A DNA stretch of 64,000 nt from the NCBI GenBank assembly GCA_022448425.1, contig JAKVCY010000011.1, positions 1-64,000 of the forward strand, read 5' to 3'. A program made the translations under genes and the position numbers. Positions 8,649 to 15,859 of the stretch are shown piece by piece (positions within the stretch are counted from its first letter, which is position 1; every line of letters begins with the position of its first letter). The notes beneath the pieces are model-generated. The model saw only the letters and a program-made list of their open reading frames with translations, was not told the DNA's origin and did no database searches. The stretch comes from Thalassotalea sp. Its GTDB lineage: Bacteria; Pseudomonadota; Gammaproteobacteria; Enterobacterales; Alteromonadaceae.

Positions 8649-9455
8649 TTAAGCGTTGTGATAGTAGCCAAACTTTTCGTTTAGCTTTCTATTTTGAGAG
8701 TCGGCCCATTGATAGTATTCAGTATCTGATAATAGTGATGCGGCTTCTTTGTCCAATACAACAATAGCATTTTCATGCATCTGCAAAGCTGAAGCTGGGC
8801 AGTGTGCTGATAATGGACCTGTAATCATGTTGTTGACCGCTTCTGCTTTGTTCTTTCCAGTTGCCATCAACAACACGTATTTAGCATCAGTTATTGTTCC
8901 AATTCCCATTGTCATGGCTTTATCTGGTTGATATTCATCTTCACCAAATAGTCGACTATTATCTTTTAACGTTTGTTGAGTTAGCGTTTTTATACGAGTT
9001 CTTGATGCTAGGCTTGAAGAAGGTTCATTGAACCCTATATGACCATTTGCACCTATTCCTAGAATCTGTAAATCGATACCCCCTGAATCTTTGATCAACC
9101 GTTCGTAATTTAAGCCTTGCTGTCTTGGATTTTGTGTTTCACTGCAAGTAGGTAAATAGGTATTACTTTTTTGAATGTTCACTTTGTTAAAGAGGTGGTA
9201 ATTCATAAAAGAACGGTAACTTTGCGGAGAGTCTGGTTGAATTTGAAAGTACTCGTCCAGATTGAAGGTTACTGTTTTTGCAAAACAAAGGGCGTCTTGT
9301 TCATGCCTTGCGACAAGTTTCGCGTATAGCTCTATAGGAGTGCTTCCCGTGGCAAGACCCAAGACTGCGTTAGGTTTTTGTCTTAGTAGTGTATCTACCC
9401 AATCGGCAGCATGGTTAGCTACCTCTTCTGGGGTTTCAAAAATTACAATTTGCAT
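8649..9455 (-). CDS. nagB: Glucosamine-6-phosphate deaminase
   Basis: The enzyme converts glucosamine-6-phosphate to fructose-6-phosphate and ammonia, the exit of the sialic acid route into glycolysis. It has 268 residues, full length for the family. It shows LGLATGSTP near residue 33, the catalytic Asp in FNLDEYF near 70, GIGANGHIGFNEP with the active-site His near 140, and the following Glu. It is the last gene of the minus-strand operon and starts three bases from the end of nanK. Confidence 0.95.
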   Translation of the reverse strand: MQIVIFETPEEVANHAADWVDTLLRQKPNAVLGLATGSTPIELYAKLVARHEQDALCFAKTVTFNLDEYFQIQPDSPQSYRSFMNYHLFNKVNIQKSNTYLPTCSETQNPRQQGLNYERLIKDSGGIDLQILGIGANGHIGFNEPSSSLASRTRIKTLTQQTLKDNSRLFGEDEYQPDKAMTMGIGTITDAKYVLLMATGKNKAEAVNNMITGPLSAHCPASALQMHENAIVVLDKEAASLLSDTEYYQWADSQNRKLNEKFGYYHNA

Positions 9456-9457
9456 TT

Positions 9458-10327
9458 TTAGCTCTTATATAGTTGAGAGTACAGACTCACACCAATAAGA
9501 TCAGCGTGAGGCCCACACATAGCCAACGAAACGTTGGTTTGATAAATATTAGGTAGCTGTTCAAACTTATCCTTTACTAAATTAAATAGTTCGGGAGAAC
9601 TTCCGACGCTGCCACCAATTACAATTTCTTCAGCACCTGTTATCGCTTTAATATTTGCTATTAAATCAACGAGTGAACTAGCACTGTTCTCTATAATTTT
9701 TGAAATTTCAGGGTGCTTAAAGTAAAGTTCAAATACCTGCTTACAAGTGACTGGTTTACATAATACAGCCGAGGCATGTTTAGCTATTGCGGTGCCCGAA
9801 GCGATGGCTTCGATACAGTTTATTCGACCACAGTGGCAAAGGTAGTGTATTGCATCTGCGGAGTGCACACTTGTGTGCCCAACATGAGCACAAAACCCAT
9901 CATTTGAGGTGACTAGTTGTCCATTCTGAACGATTCCACCACCTACCCCTGTTGACACTGTTAAATAGACTAGTGTCTTAAGTGATTTATTTGTTTTTCT
10001 TGCTTGATATTCTGCCCAAGCAGCAGCTGCTGCATCATTAATAATGGTTACAGGTAAGCCAAAAGTTCTTTCTATGTTTTGCTTTAGAGGTAGTTCCGTT
10101 TTTATCGAAAGAAAGTTTACCGTCTCTTTACCAACTAATCCTGTGCAAGCTATCGCTACAGAATCTGCTTGCTCTAACCAGGTCTCACATAAATCAAAAA
10201 GGATGTCTGACAGTGCGCCTATATTTGTATGCACACAAGACTTTGTCTTTTTGTATTCGATTATTTGAGTTCCATCAACAAGGGCTGCTGATATTTTTGT
10301 TCCACCAACGTCAATAGCAATTTTCAT
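9458..10327 (-). CDS. nanK: N-acetylmannosamine kinase (ROK family)
   Basis: The protein has 289 residues. It opens with the phosphate-binding IDVGGTK, has the catalytic Asp in IINDAAAAAWAE near residue 103, and carries the ROK zinc site CHCGRINCIEAIASG near 165-180. It phosphorylates ManNAc, the product of NanA, using ATP. ROK kinases for ManNAc, GlcNAc and glucose look alike; the position between nanE and nagB decides for ManNAc. It is three bases from nanE and two from nagB, so the genes are probably translationally coupled. Confidence 0.9.
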   Translation of the reverse strand: MKIAIDVGGTKISAALVDGTQIIEYKKTKSCVHTNIGALSDILFDLCETWLEQADSVAIACTGLVGKETVNFLSIKTELPLKQNIERTFGLPVTIINDAAAAAWAEYQARKTNKSLKTLVYLTVSTGVGGGIVQNGQLVTSNDGFCAHVGHTSVHSADAIHYLCHCGRINCIEAIASGTAIAKHASAVLCKPVTCKQVFELYFKHPEISKIIENSASSLVDLIANIKAITGAEEIVIGGSVGSSPELFNLVKDKFEQLPNIYQTNVSLAMCGPHADLIGVSLYSQLYKS

Positions 10328-10330
10328 GGA

Positions 10331-11035
10331 TTAAGCCTGTGCAGCTTCATTTATGCTGGTTGCAAACCAACTAGCTATATGTTCAATTCTAGTGATGGCT
10401 GAACCAACAGTCACCGAAAGAGCACCTAAAGCAATTGCTTTTGCCGCTCTTTCCGGAGAGTTATACCTTCCTTCAGCTATAACATTTAGTCCTCGCTTAA
10501 CCCACATATCAACAAGCTCATAATCTGGCTCATCTGGTGTATTTGATAAATCTAAGTATCCAGACATTGTGCTACCAATGAAACTACACCCATTTTTAGC
10601 CAACATGATACCTGTTTCAAAATCAGCACAGTCGGCCATAGCAATACAACCTGACTCATGCACAGCGTTAAGTAAGTCTAACATTGAGGTAGGGCGTTTT
10701 CTGTCAGTACCATCAAATGCGATGATGCTCGCTCCAGCTTGTGCTAGTGCTTTAACGTCTTCAATAAAAGGGGTTATGCGTATATCACTGTCTTCTAGGT
10801 CTCGTTTAACGATACCGACAATTGGCACGCTAACAACTTTGGCAACCGCTTCCACATTTTTAACACCTTCAATCCTTAGTCCTTTTGCTCCACCATCAAT
10901 AGCAGCAACTGCCATGGCAACAACATGTTCAACTTTGTCCATCGGGCCATTATCTACAGGCTGACAAGATGCGATTAATGAGTTTTTTAGTTCATGAATT
11001 AATTTATTTTCTAAGGCAGTATTGCACTTGGACAT
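10331..11035 (-). CDS. nanE: N-acetylmannosamine-6-phosphate 2-epimerase
   Basis: The enzyme converts ManNAc-6-phosphate to GlcNAc-6-phosphate for NagA. The protein is a 234-residue TIM barrel: GAKGLRIEGV near residue 50, the catalytic Lys in GIVKRD near 75, FDGTDRKRP near 115 and the Glu of IAEGRY near 190 are all present. It sits between the transporter (four bases) and nanK (three bases) in one operon. Confidence 0.95.
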   Translation of the reverse strand: MSKCNTALENKLIHELKNSLIASCQPVDNGPMDKVEHVVAMAVAAIDGGAKGLRIEGVKNVEAVAKVVSVPIVGIVKRDLEDSDIRITPFIEDVKALAQAGASIIAFDGTDRKRPTSMLDLLNAVHESGCIAMADCADFETGIMLAKNGCSFIGSTMSGYLDLSNTPDEPDYELVDMWVKRGLNVIAEGRYNSPERAAKAIALGALSVTVGSAITRIEHIASWFATSINEAAQA

Positions 11036-11039
11036 TATG

Positions 11040-13550
11040 TTATTCCCGAGTAATTGCTTTGTGTAATTGAGGATCTTTACGCATGGTGTATAAAGTTAAA
11101 CCATCAAGATCTTTGTTATCAGATTTGAAGACTAAGCTGGCGAAGTAACCAACAAACAAACAAGAGACAATGCCTATTGTTGCGTATAAGTATCCGTTGG
11201 CCCAGCCAAATTGCCATGCAGAAATCATCGCGCCCACACCACAGAGAATACCTACGATTGCTCCCTTGGCATTAGCTCTTTTAGTCAGCGCACCTAATAC
11301 ATATAGACCACCTAACGCTCCCATGAACATACCTATAACTTTAAAATAGGCGTTCATTAATGATCTAATTTCCGGGTTTATAAATATTAAGCCAGCTAAC
11401 GTACCTAAAGTTCCCATTAAAAAAGTTAACCATCGGGCAGCGCTCATGTATCCTTTTTCCGATTTTATTAGCTTAAATGGACGGATAAAATCTGTTACTA
11501 GGGTAGTGGCAATCGAATTCATACTCGTAGATACGGTAGATTGAGCAGCGGAAAATATGCCTGCCACAATAAGTCCAGCTATGCCGACGGGGAGTTCAGT
11601 AGCAATGAACATTGGGAATATTTGGTCTATTTGAATAGTTGGATCTAATTTTTCTGGTTGAACTTGATAGAAAACATAAAGGCCAGTTCCAATACAAAAG
11701 AACAACAAAGCCCCTGGTACTGCTAGAACGGCGTTGGCCCAAATAGACTTCTTTGCAGCTTCTGGGTCGGTCGTTACCATATAACGTTGAACGATTGCCT
11801 GATCTGCAGTGTAGCTAGAAATATTTTGACCAATACCACCAATAACAATTACCCAAATGGCAAGCGTTGTTATGCTATCTAAACTGAAATCGACTTGTGC
11901 CAAGGTGAATTTATTGTCCGAAATACCAACTTGGACGAACTCGCTGAAACCTCCCTCAAGCCCAAGTATGATAGTAATAAAACAAACGAAAGCACCAATA
12001 AGAAGGACCAACGTTTGAATAGTGTCTGTCCATATAACGGCTTCTATGCCGCCTAAGGTGCAATAGATAAGACACAAAACTCCCATTATCAGAACACTTT
12101 CACTAGCTGTCAGAGGAGTGACAGCAGAAAGTGCGAGAGCTGTAAGTGCCATAACAATGCCCATTCTTCCAACATGGAATAAAGTGAATAAGCCACTGGC
12201 AAATAAGCGCACGCTCATATTGAATCTTTTTGAAAGGTATTCGTAAGCGCTTGTTGCATTAATTTGCCTAAAGAATGGCATTGCTACATAAATAGCTATA
12301 GGTGCGACTACAATTATCATCCATATGCCAACTAGCAGTAACCAATCGGTTTGATAGACAACCGCTGGCAATGCTACATATGTTAAGGAGCTTAACATGG
12401 TTGCGTAGATAGAGCAGGCAGCAGCCCACCATGGAATAGATTGTCCTCCTCTGAAATAATCGTCTGTATTTTTATTCTTAAATACAAAAAACAGTCCGAT
12501 TGTAACCATCAGTAGAAGGTAGACAACCAATACCGCCATGTTACTAAATCCAAAATGCTTTTCAGGCTGAACTAGGGAGCCTACCAGTAACTGTGTATGA
12601 TTATTTCCATCGTGTCTGAGTTGGTAAATTCGGCTGCCCGCAATAATACTATTCCCGAAATCAATATTTTGAGGTAACTCTTTTACTGCTGCACTTTCGT
12701 ATATCGCCCAGCTCTCTGTTATGGCATTTAGAGAATATATGTCAGTTGAGTTTGTCGTCGCTAATATGTGGGACTGACCAAAAGCTGCTATCGATGTAAC
12801 TTCTGTATTGACTAACTGATTTTTAACCAAATCCCATGCAGATGAAGGAGTGTTTGGTGAGTATTTCCATAACTTATTTATTTCATCACCACGTGCTGTT
12901 TGATGAGTAACTAGTGAATATAGCTTTGCTCCTTTGCCATTGTTTTGGCTTGTTAGTGAGATGTCACTAATGTTACCAAGAGCATTATTTGGTGCGGGTA
13001 GGTGCTGCCATGTTGGCTGAGTTTCTTGTAATAATGAATTTGTCAGTTGTAATCGTTGAAACTCTATACGATTATTTTGCGAAAACAATATATATAGGTA
13101 GCCTCCAACAACCTCTGCATCAAAATTCTTTGTTTTGCTGGGGAGGTTTGTCAGGTAAGCGGTTTCAATTGTTTGACGAGATTCGTTCCAGCTTAGTACC
13201 TTGATATTTGCTTCAACTAATCCGTTATCTATACCACCTAGAAGTAGCGTTTTATCTTTAAATTTAATGAATTTTGCGCCAATCCAAGTAGACAAGCTTT
13301 CCTTTATGGATAAAGGTTGTAGTTTGTCACTATTATTCGTTAGTAGAGCAATTTGTTTATCGCCATGTGCACCAGTAGTTGAAATAAATACTTTATTGTC
13401 TATTTCAAATAGAAAATCACTGCGATTAAGTGTCGCAGCTTCACTGTCGACGATATTGGGCTCCCATAACACTGAGATGTCTGCGTTTGCAGACTTTGAA
13501 AACACACAAGCAGAGAATATGTAAACCACAATTATTATATTTTTGAACAT
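11040..13550 (-). CDS. Fusion of a periplasmic NanM-like (kelch) domain and a sodium:solute symporter for sialic acid
   Basis: The protein has 836 residues. A signal peptide (IFSACVFSKSANA) is followed by about 310 residues of repeated beta-strand segments (LLLGGIDNG, EVVGGYLYILF), which fit a divergent kelch propeller like the epimerase NanM. From about residue 335 there is a sodium:solute symporter with roughly 13 membrane helices, starting NMAVLVVYLLLM and with the family segment NTDDYFRGGQSIPWW. The inferred role is mutarotation of alpha-sialic acid in the periplasm coupled to sodium-driven uptake. The propeller repeats are weak, so catalytic competence is unproven. It is the first gene of the nanE-nanK-nagB operon, 30 bases behind the best NanR-like operator. 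Confidence 0.88.
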   Translation of the reverse strand: MFKNIIIVVYIFSACVFSKSANADISVLWEPNIVDSEAATLNRSDFLFEIDNKVFISTTGAHGDKQIALLTNNSDKLQPLSIKESLSTWIGAKFIKFKDKTLLLGGIDNGLVEANIKVLSWNESRQTIETAYLTNLPSKTKNFDAEVVGGYLYILFSQNNRIEFQRLQLTNSLLQETQPTWQHLPAPNNALGNISDISLTSQNNGKGAKLYSLVTHQTARGDEINKLWKYSPNTPSSAWDLVKNQLVNTEVTSIAAFGQSHILATTNSTDIYSLNAITESWAIYESAAVKELPQNIDFGNSIIAGSRIYQLRHDGNNHTQLLVGSLVQPEKHFGFSNMAVLVVYLLLMVTIGLFFVFKNKNTDDYFRGGQSIPWWAAACSIYATMLSSLTYVALPAVVYQTDWLLLVGIWMIIVVAPIAIYVAMPFFRQINATSAYEYLSKRFNMSVRLFASGLFTLFHVGRMGIVMALTALALSAVTPLTASESVLIMGVLCLIYCTLGGIEAVIWTDTIQTLVLLIGAFVCFITIILGLEGGFSEFVQVGISDNKFTLAQVDFSLDSITTLAIWVIVIGGIGQNISSYTADQAIVQRYMVTTDPEAAKKSIWANAVLAVPGALLFFCIGTGLYVFYQVQPEKLDPTIQIDQIFPMFIATELPVGIAGLIVAGIFSAAQSTVSTSMNSIATTLVTDFIRPFKLIKSEKGYMSAARWLTFLMGTLGTLAGLIFINPEIRSLMNAYFKVIGMFMGALGGLYVLGALTKRANAKGAIVGILCGVGAMISAWQFGWANGYLYATIGIVSCLFVGYFASLVFKSDNKDLDGLTLYTMRKDPQLHKAITRE

Positions 13551-13579
13551 CTAGAATCACATGGTAATGTTTTGTGCTG

Positions 13580-13594
13580 TATACCTGTTATACC
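13580..13594 (-). promoter_or_regulatory. NanR-like operator of the transporter-nanE-nanK-nagB operon
   Basis: The minus strand reads GGTATAACAGGTATA, two perfect GGTATA direct repeats with the spacer ACA. I recall the same 15 bases in the E. coli nanATEK operator. It lies 30 bases upstream of the transporter start. A functional NanR-type repressor gene is adjacent. Confidence 0.78.
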
Positions 13595-13680
13595 AGTGTT
13601 GGCTGTTAAAAGCTAGCTGTCTATGATAAGAACTTAGAAAATAGTGAGATTCTTAATGAGTTGTAAGGGAGGTAGGTAAA

Positions 13681-13703
13681 GAGGCAGGTGAGAGTGCTGC
13701 CTC
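13681..13703 (-). terminator. Probable terminator of nanR
   Basis: GAGGCAG and CTGCCTC form a seven-pair stem with a nine-base loop, 14 bases after the nanR stop. On the minus strand only TTT follows, so it is weak. Confidence 0.45.
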
Positions 13704-13716
13704 AAACGGTTATTGT

Positions 13717-14424
13717 TTATTCAGTGTAGTACTGGTCAAAAACGTAATCAATATGGTTTGATAAATGTTTATCAGCACCCTCCACATCTCCTTTCTTGAT
13801 GCACTCAAATATGGCAACATGATCCTTATAGCTGCGTTCATTTAAATCGCTTTTTGTGGTTTTTAATTGCCTTGAATCTATCACCCAGTCGACTAGAGCT
13901 TGATGAATTGCAAGGAATATTGGATTACCTGGTATAGAAGCAATTACACGGTGAAAGTTAATATCGGTCTTTTTAAATTGATTATCGTTTTCCACAGCTT
14001 TACTGTTTAATTCTAATGCTTCTTCTAGCTCTTTAATTTGTTCTTCAGTGGCGTGCTCGGCTGCATATCTAACTAGACTCGACTCAAAGAATTTACGCAA
14101 TTGATCGAAGTATTTGAGGCCGTTGGGTTGCGATAAAAAGTCCTTAGACATACCTGATAACTCTGAAATAATAGTGTCCGCTGAAGGTCGAGTTACCCTC
14201 GTTCTTTCACCACTACTTATTTTCACCAGCCCTTTTCTCGCAAGTGCTGAAAGAGCGTCTCTTATTGAGGGCCTTCCAACACCAAAAGCAGCCATAAGAT
14301 CTCTCTCTGATGGTAAAGCGTCCCCTTCAGCTATTTCACCTTGGCGAATCATTAACTCAAGTTCTTCTTCGACTGTTTGTGATAACTTCTTCCTTTCAAC
14401 AGGTCTTTTGATTGTAATCGACAT
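13717..14424 (-). CDS. nanR: NanR-type transcriptional repressor (GntR/FadR subfamily)
   Basis: The protein has 235 residues. The winged helix at about 15-80 contains [20 protein letters not shown]. An FCD ligand-binding domain follows, with [14 protein letters not shown] near 110 and [16 protein letters not shown] near 150. These segments match my memory of E. coli NanR almost residue for residue. NanR binds sialic acid, which relieves repression of the nan genes. AAGGAAG precedes the ATG. A TATACC-N5-GGTATA palindrome 45 bases upstream suggests autoregulation. Confidence 0.93.
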   Translation of the reverse strand: MSITIKRPVERKKLSQTVEEELELMIRQGEIAEGDALPSERDLMAAFGVGRPSIRDALSALARKGLVKISSGERTRVTRPSADTIISELSGMSKDFLSQPNGLKYFDQLRKFFESSLVRYAAEHATEEQIKELEEALELNSKAVENDNQFKKTDINFHRVIASIPGNPIFLAIHQALVDWVIDSRQLKTTKSDLNERSYKDHVAIFECIKKGDVEGADKHLSNHIDYVFDQYYTE

Positions 14425-14468
14425 ATGAAACTTCCTTTACATCCATTCATGTTAGGCTATCGAGCTAT

Positions 14469-14485
14469 TATACCAATATGGTATA
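14469..14485. promoter_or_regulatory. Palindromic NanR-like site upstream of nanR
   Basis: TATACCAATATGGTATA carries two GGTATA half-sites facing each other across five bases. At the other sites of the locus the half-sites are direct repeats. It lies 45 bases before nanR. Confidence 0.6.
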
Positions 14486-14513
14486 ATATGTATATTTAAG
14501 ATTTAGGTTTACG

Positions 14514-14556
14514 TAACATTTACATCTGTCTGTTTCAAAGGACGATGTAAATGTTA
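14514..14556. repeat. Perfect inverted repeat in the nanR-hydrolase intergenic region
   Basis: TAACATTTACATC and GATGTAAATGTTA are perfect 13-base arms 17 bases apart, and GTC/GAC inside can extend the stem past one bulged T. It lies between divergent genes, so a terminator role is unlikely. It could be a binding site for a second regulator or a cruciform. Confidence 0.55.
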
Positions 14557-14713
14557 TGGTGAATACCTTGCAATATGGCTTGTAAGCTGAAGATTTTTTC
14601 GGGTATTTAATATGAACGAATAGGTTGAATTTAGTTAATGCTACGTTATTCAGTAATCTCAATGCTAGCGGCTATCTAGTAATATAAGTATTTGATTTTA
14701 CTGTTTTGCCCAT

Positions 14714-14727
14714 TATACTGTTATACC
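14714..14727 (-). promoter_or_regulatory. NanR-like operator upstream of the alpha/beta hydrolase
   Basis: The plus strand reads TATACTGTTATACC, i.e. GGTATAACAGTATA on the minus strand. This is the transporter operator with one base lost. It lies 34 bases before the hydrolase ATG and inside the falsely extended ORF-track frame, which supports the later start. Confidence 0.62.
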
Positions 14728-14760
14728 AAATATGGCGGTGATGCTTCAAATGAACTAAAA

Positions 14761-15564
14761 ATGAAAATAATTAGATATGGGGCTGACTCGCAGCAATATG
14801 GTCAGCTGTATAATCCTTCGATAGTGAACAAAAAGCCTGTTGTGATTGTTATCCATGGTGGCTATTGGAAAGATAATCACAGTTTAGACACTTACCCAAC
14901 TAAATATATTGTAGAGTATCTACTGGGGTTCCCTGTTGCTGTCTGGAATCTTGAGTATCGTAGGATGAATACGTTTGGTGATAATGAAGTAGCGCCTTAT
15001 CCTGCTATTTTTCGAGATGTAATGGAAGGTGTCGATGTGTTGGCACAATATGCTGACAGTGAGATGCTTGATTTAAATAGAGTATTAATCATAGGGCACT
15101 CGGCAGGTGGACATTTAGCTACATGGGCGGCAAGTCGACATTTGTTACCTACAAGTTGTGAACTTTATCGAAGAAAAGCGCAAAAGGTATCTGGCGTGAT
15201 TTCTATCGCGGGTATTTTAGACTTGTGGCGAGAATGCGATATTGAGCAACCTGAACAAATTATAAAATTACTCGGTGGAACACAACAAGAGTTTCCAAAG
15301 AGGTATAATTTGGCAAGCCCTAAAGCGCTTAGGCCAGATGATGTAGATATTACAATAGTTCATGGTTTGAAAGACGACGTTGTTAAATTTAATCAAGCTC
15401 TTAGCTATTGTGAGGGCGCTGGTGGCAATGTTAGCTATATTAGTATCAAAGGTGCCGACCATTTTGGCATGTTACCTATTACACAAAGCTATACTAAAGG
15501 GTGGCAGTTGGTAAAGCCTTTAATAAAACAAAAGGTTGTAGAGTTAACTAACATGGAACGTTAA
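14761..15564 (+). CDS. Alpha/beta-hydrolase, candidate sialate O-acetylesterase
   Basis: The protein has 267 residues from the ATG at 14761 (MKIIRYGADSQQ). The upstream extension of the ORF track begins with TTG and covers the NanR-like operator. It has the oxyanion-hole HGGYW near residue 35, the nucleophile GHSAGG near 120, a candidate acid Asp in HGLKDDVV near 205 and a His in GADHFGML near 237. This is the fold of kynurenine formamidases and small carboxylesterases. No signal peptide is seen, so it acts in the cytoplasm. The operator and locus suggest that it trims O-acetyl groups from imported sialic acid. That is inference from context; kynurenine formamidase or another esterase remains possible. 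Confidence 0.8.
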   Translation: MKIIRYGADSQQYGQLYNPSIVNKKPVVIVIHGGYWKDNHSLDTYPTKYIVEYLLGFPVAVWNLEYRRMNTFGDNEVAPYPAIFRDVMEGVDVLAQYADSEMLDLNRVLIIGHSAGGHLATWAASRHLLPTSCELYRRKAQKVSGVISIAGILDLWRECDIEQPEQIIKLLGGTQQEFPKRYNLASPKALRPDDVDITIVHGLKDDVVKFNQALSYCEGAGGNVSYISIKGADHFGMLPITQSYTKGWQLVKPLIKQKVVELTNMER

Positions 15565-15571
15565 GTGCTCT

Positions 15572-15604
15572 GCTACTTTTAAGGCCGCTAACGTTAAAAG
15601 TAGC
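15572..15604 (+). terminator. Hairpin after the hydrolase gene
   Basis: GCTACTTTTAA and TTAAAAGTAGC are perfect 11-base arms around GGCCGCTAACG, eight bases after the stop. No T run follows. The right arm is shared with the start of the dispersed repeat copy beginning at 15583. Confidence 0.5.
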
Positions 15605-15747
15605 CACTGCCCTAAGGGGTGAGGCCAAAACCTCTTTACTCTTCGTTAAAAATCGTTAATTTAGAGGAATAAATGACACCATTTTCGCCTTGATTAACGT
15701 CATTGAATCTCTCATCAGAATGAGTAGACAAAGATAGACAGACCTTA
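15583..15747 (+). repeat. Dispersed intergenic repeat, copy A
   Basis: About 165 bases align with 53887-54051: GCCGCTAACGTTAAAA against GCCGCTAGCGTTAAAA, then ATTTTCGCCTTGATTAA in both, then CAATCTCTCAG-like and ACAGACC-like ends. It is noncoding. Only the right part of the longer element seen in copy B is recognisable here. Confidence 0.75.
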
Positions 15748-15859
15748 GGTCACTATCAATTTAGTGTGACATAGAATTGTTAGGGCCTATTTTTTGAAGC
15801 ATGTTCCTTCTCTAATTTTAATTAAAATTTGATTGAAAAATAATTGCTTAGTAGTTTGT

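Noticed and set aside
14692-14760. Upstream TTG start of the hydrolase in the ORF track
   Set aside because: It would place a NanR-like operator inside the coding region, and the fold begins only after the ATG at 14761.
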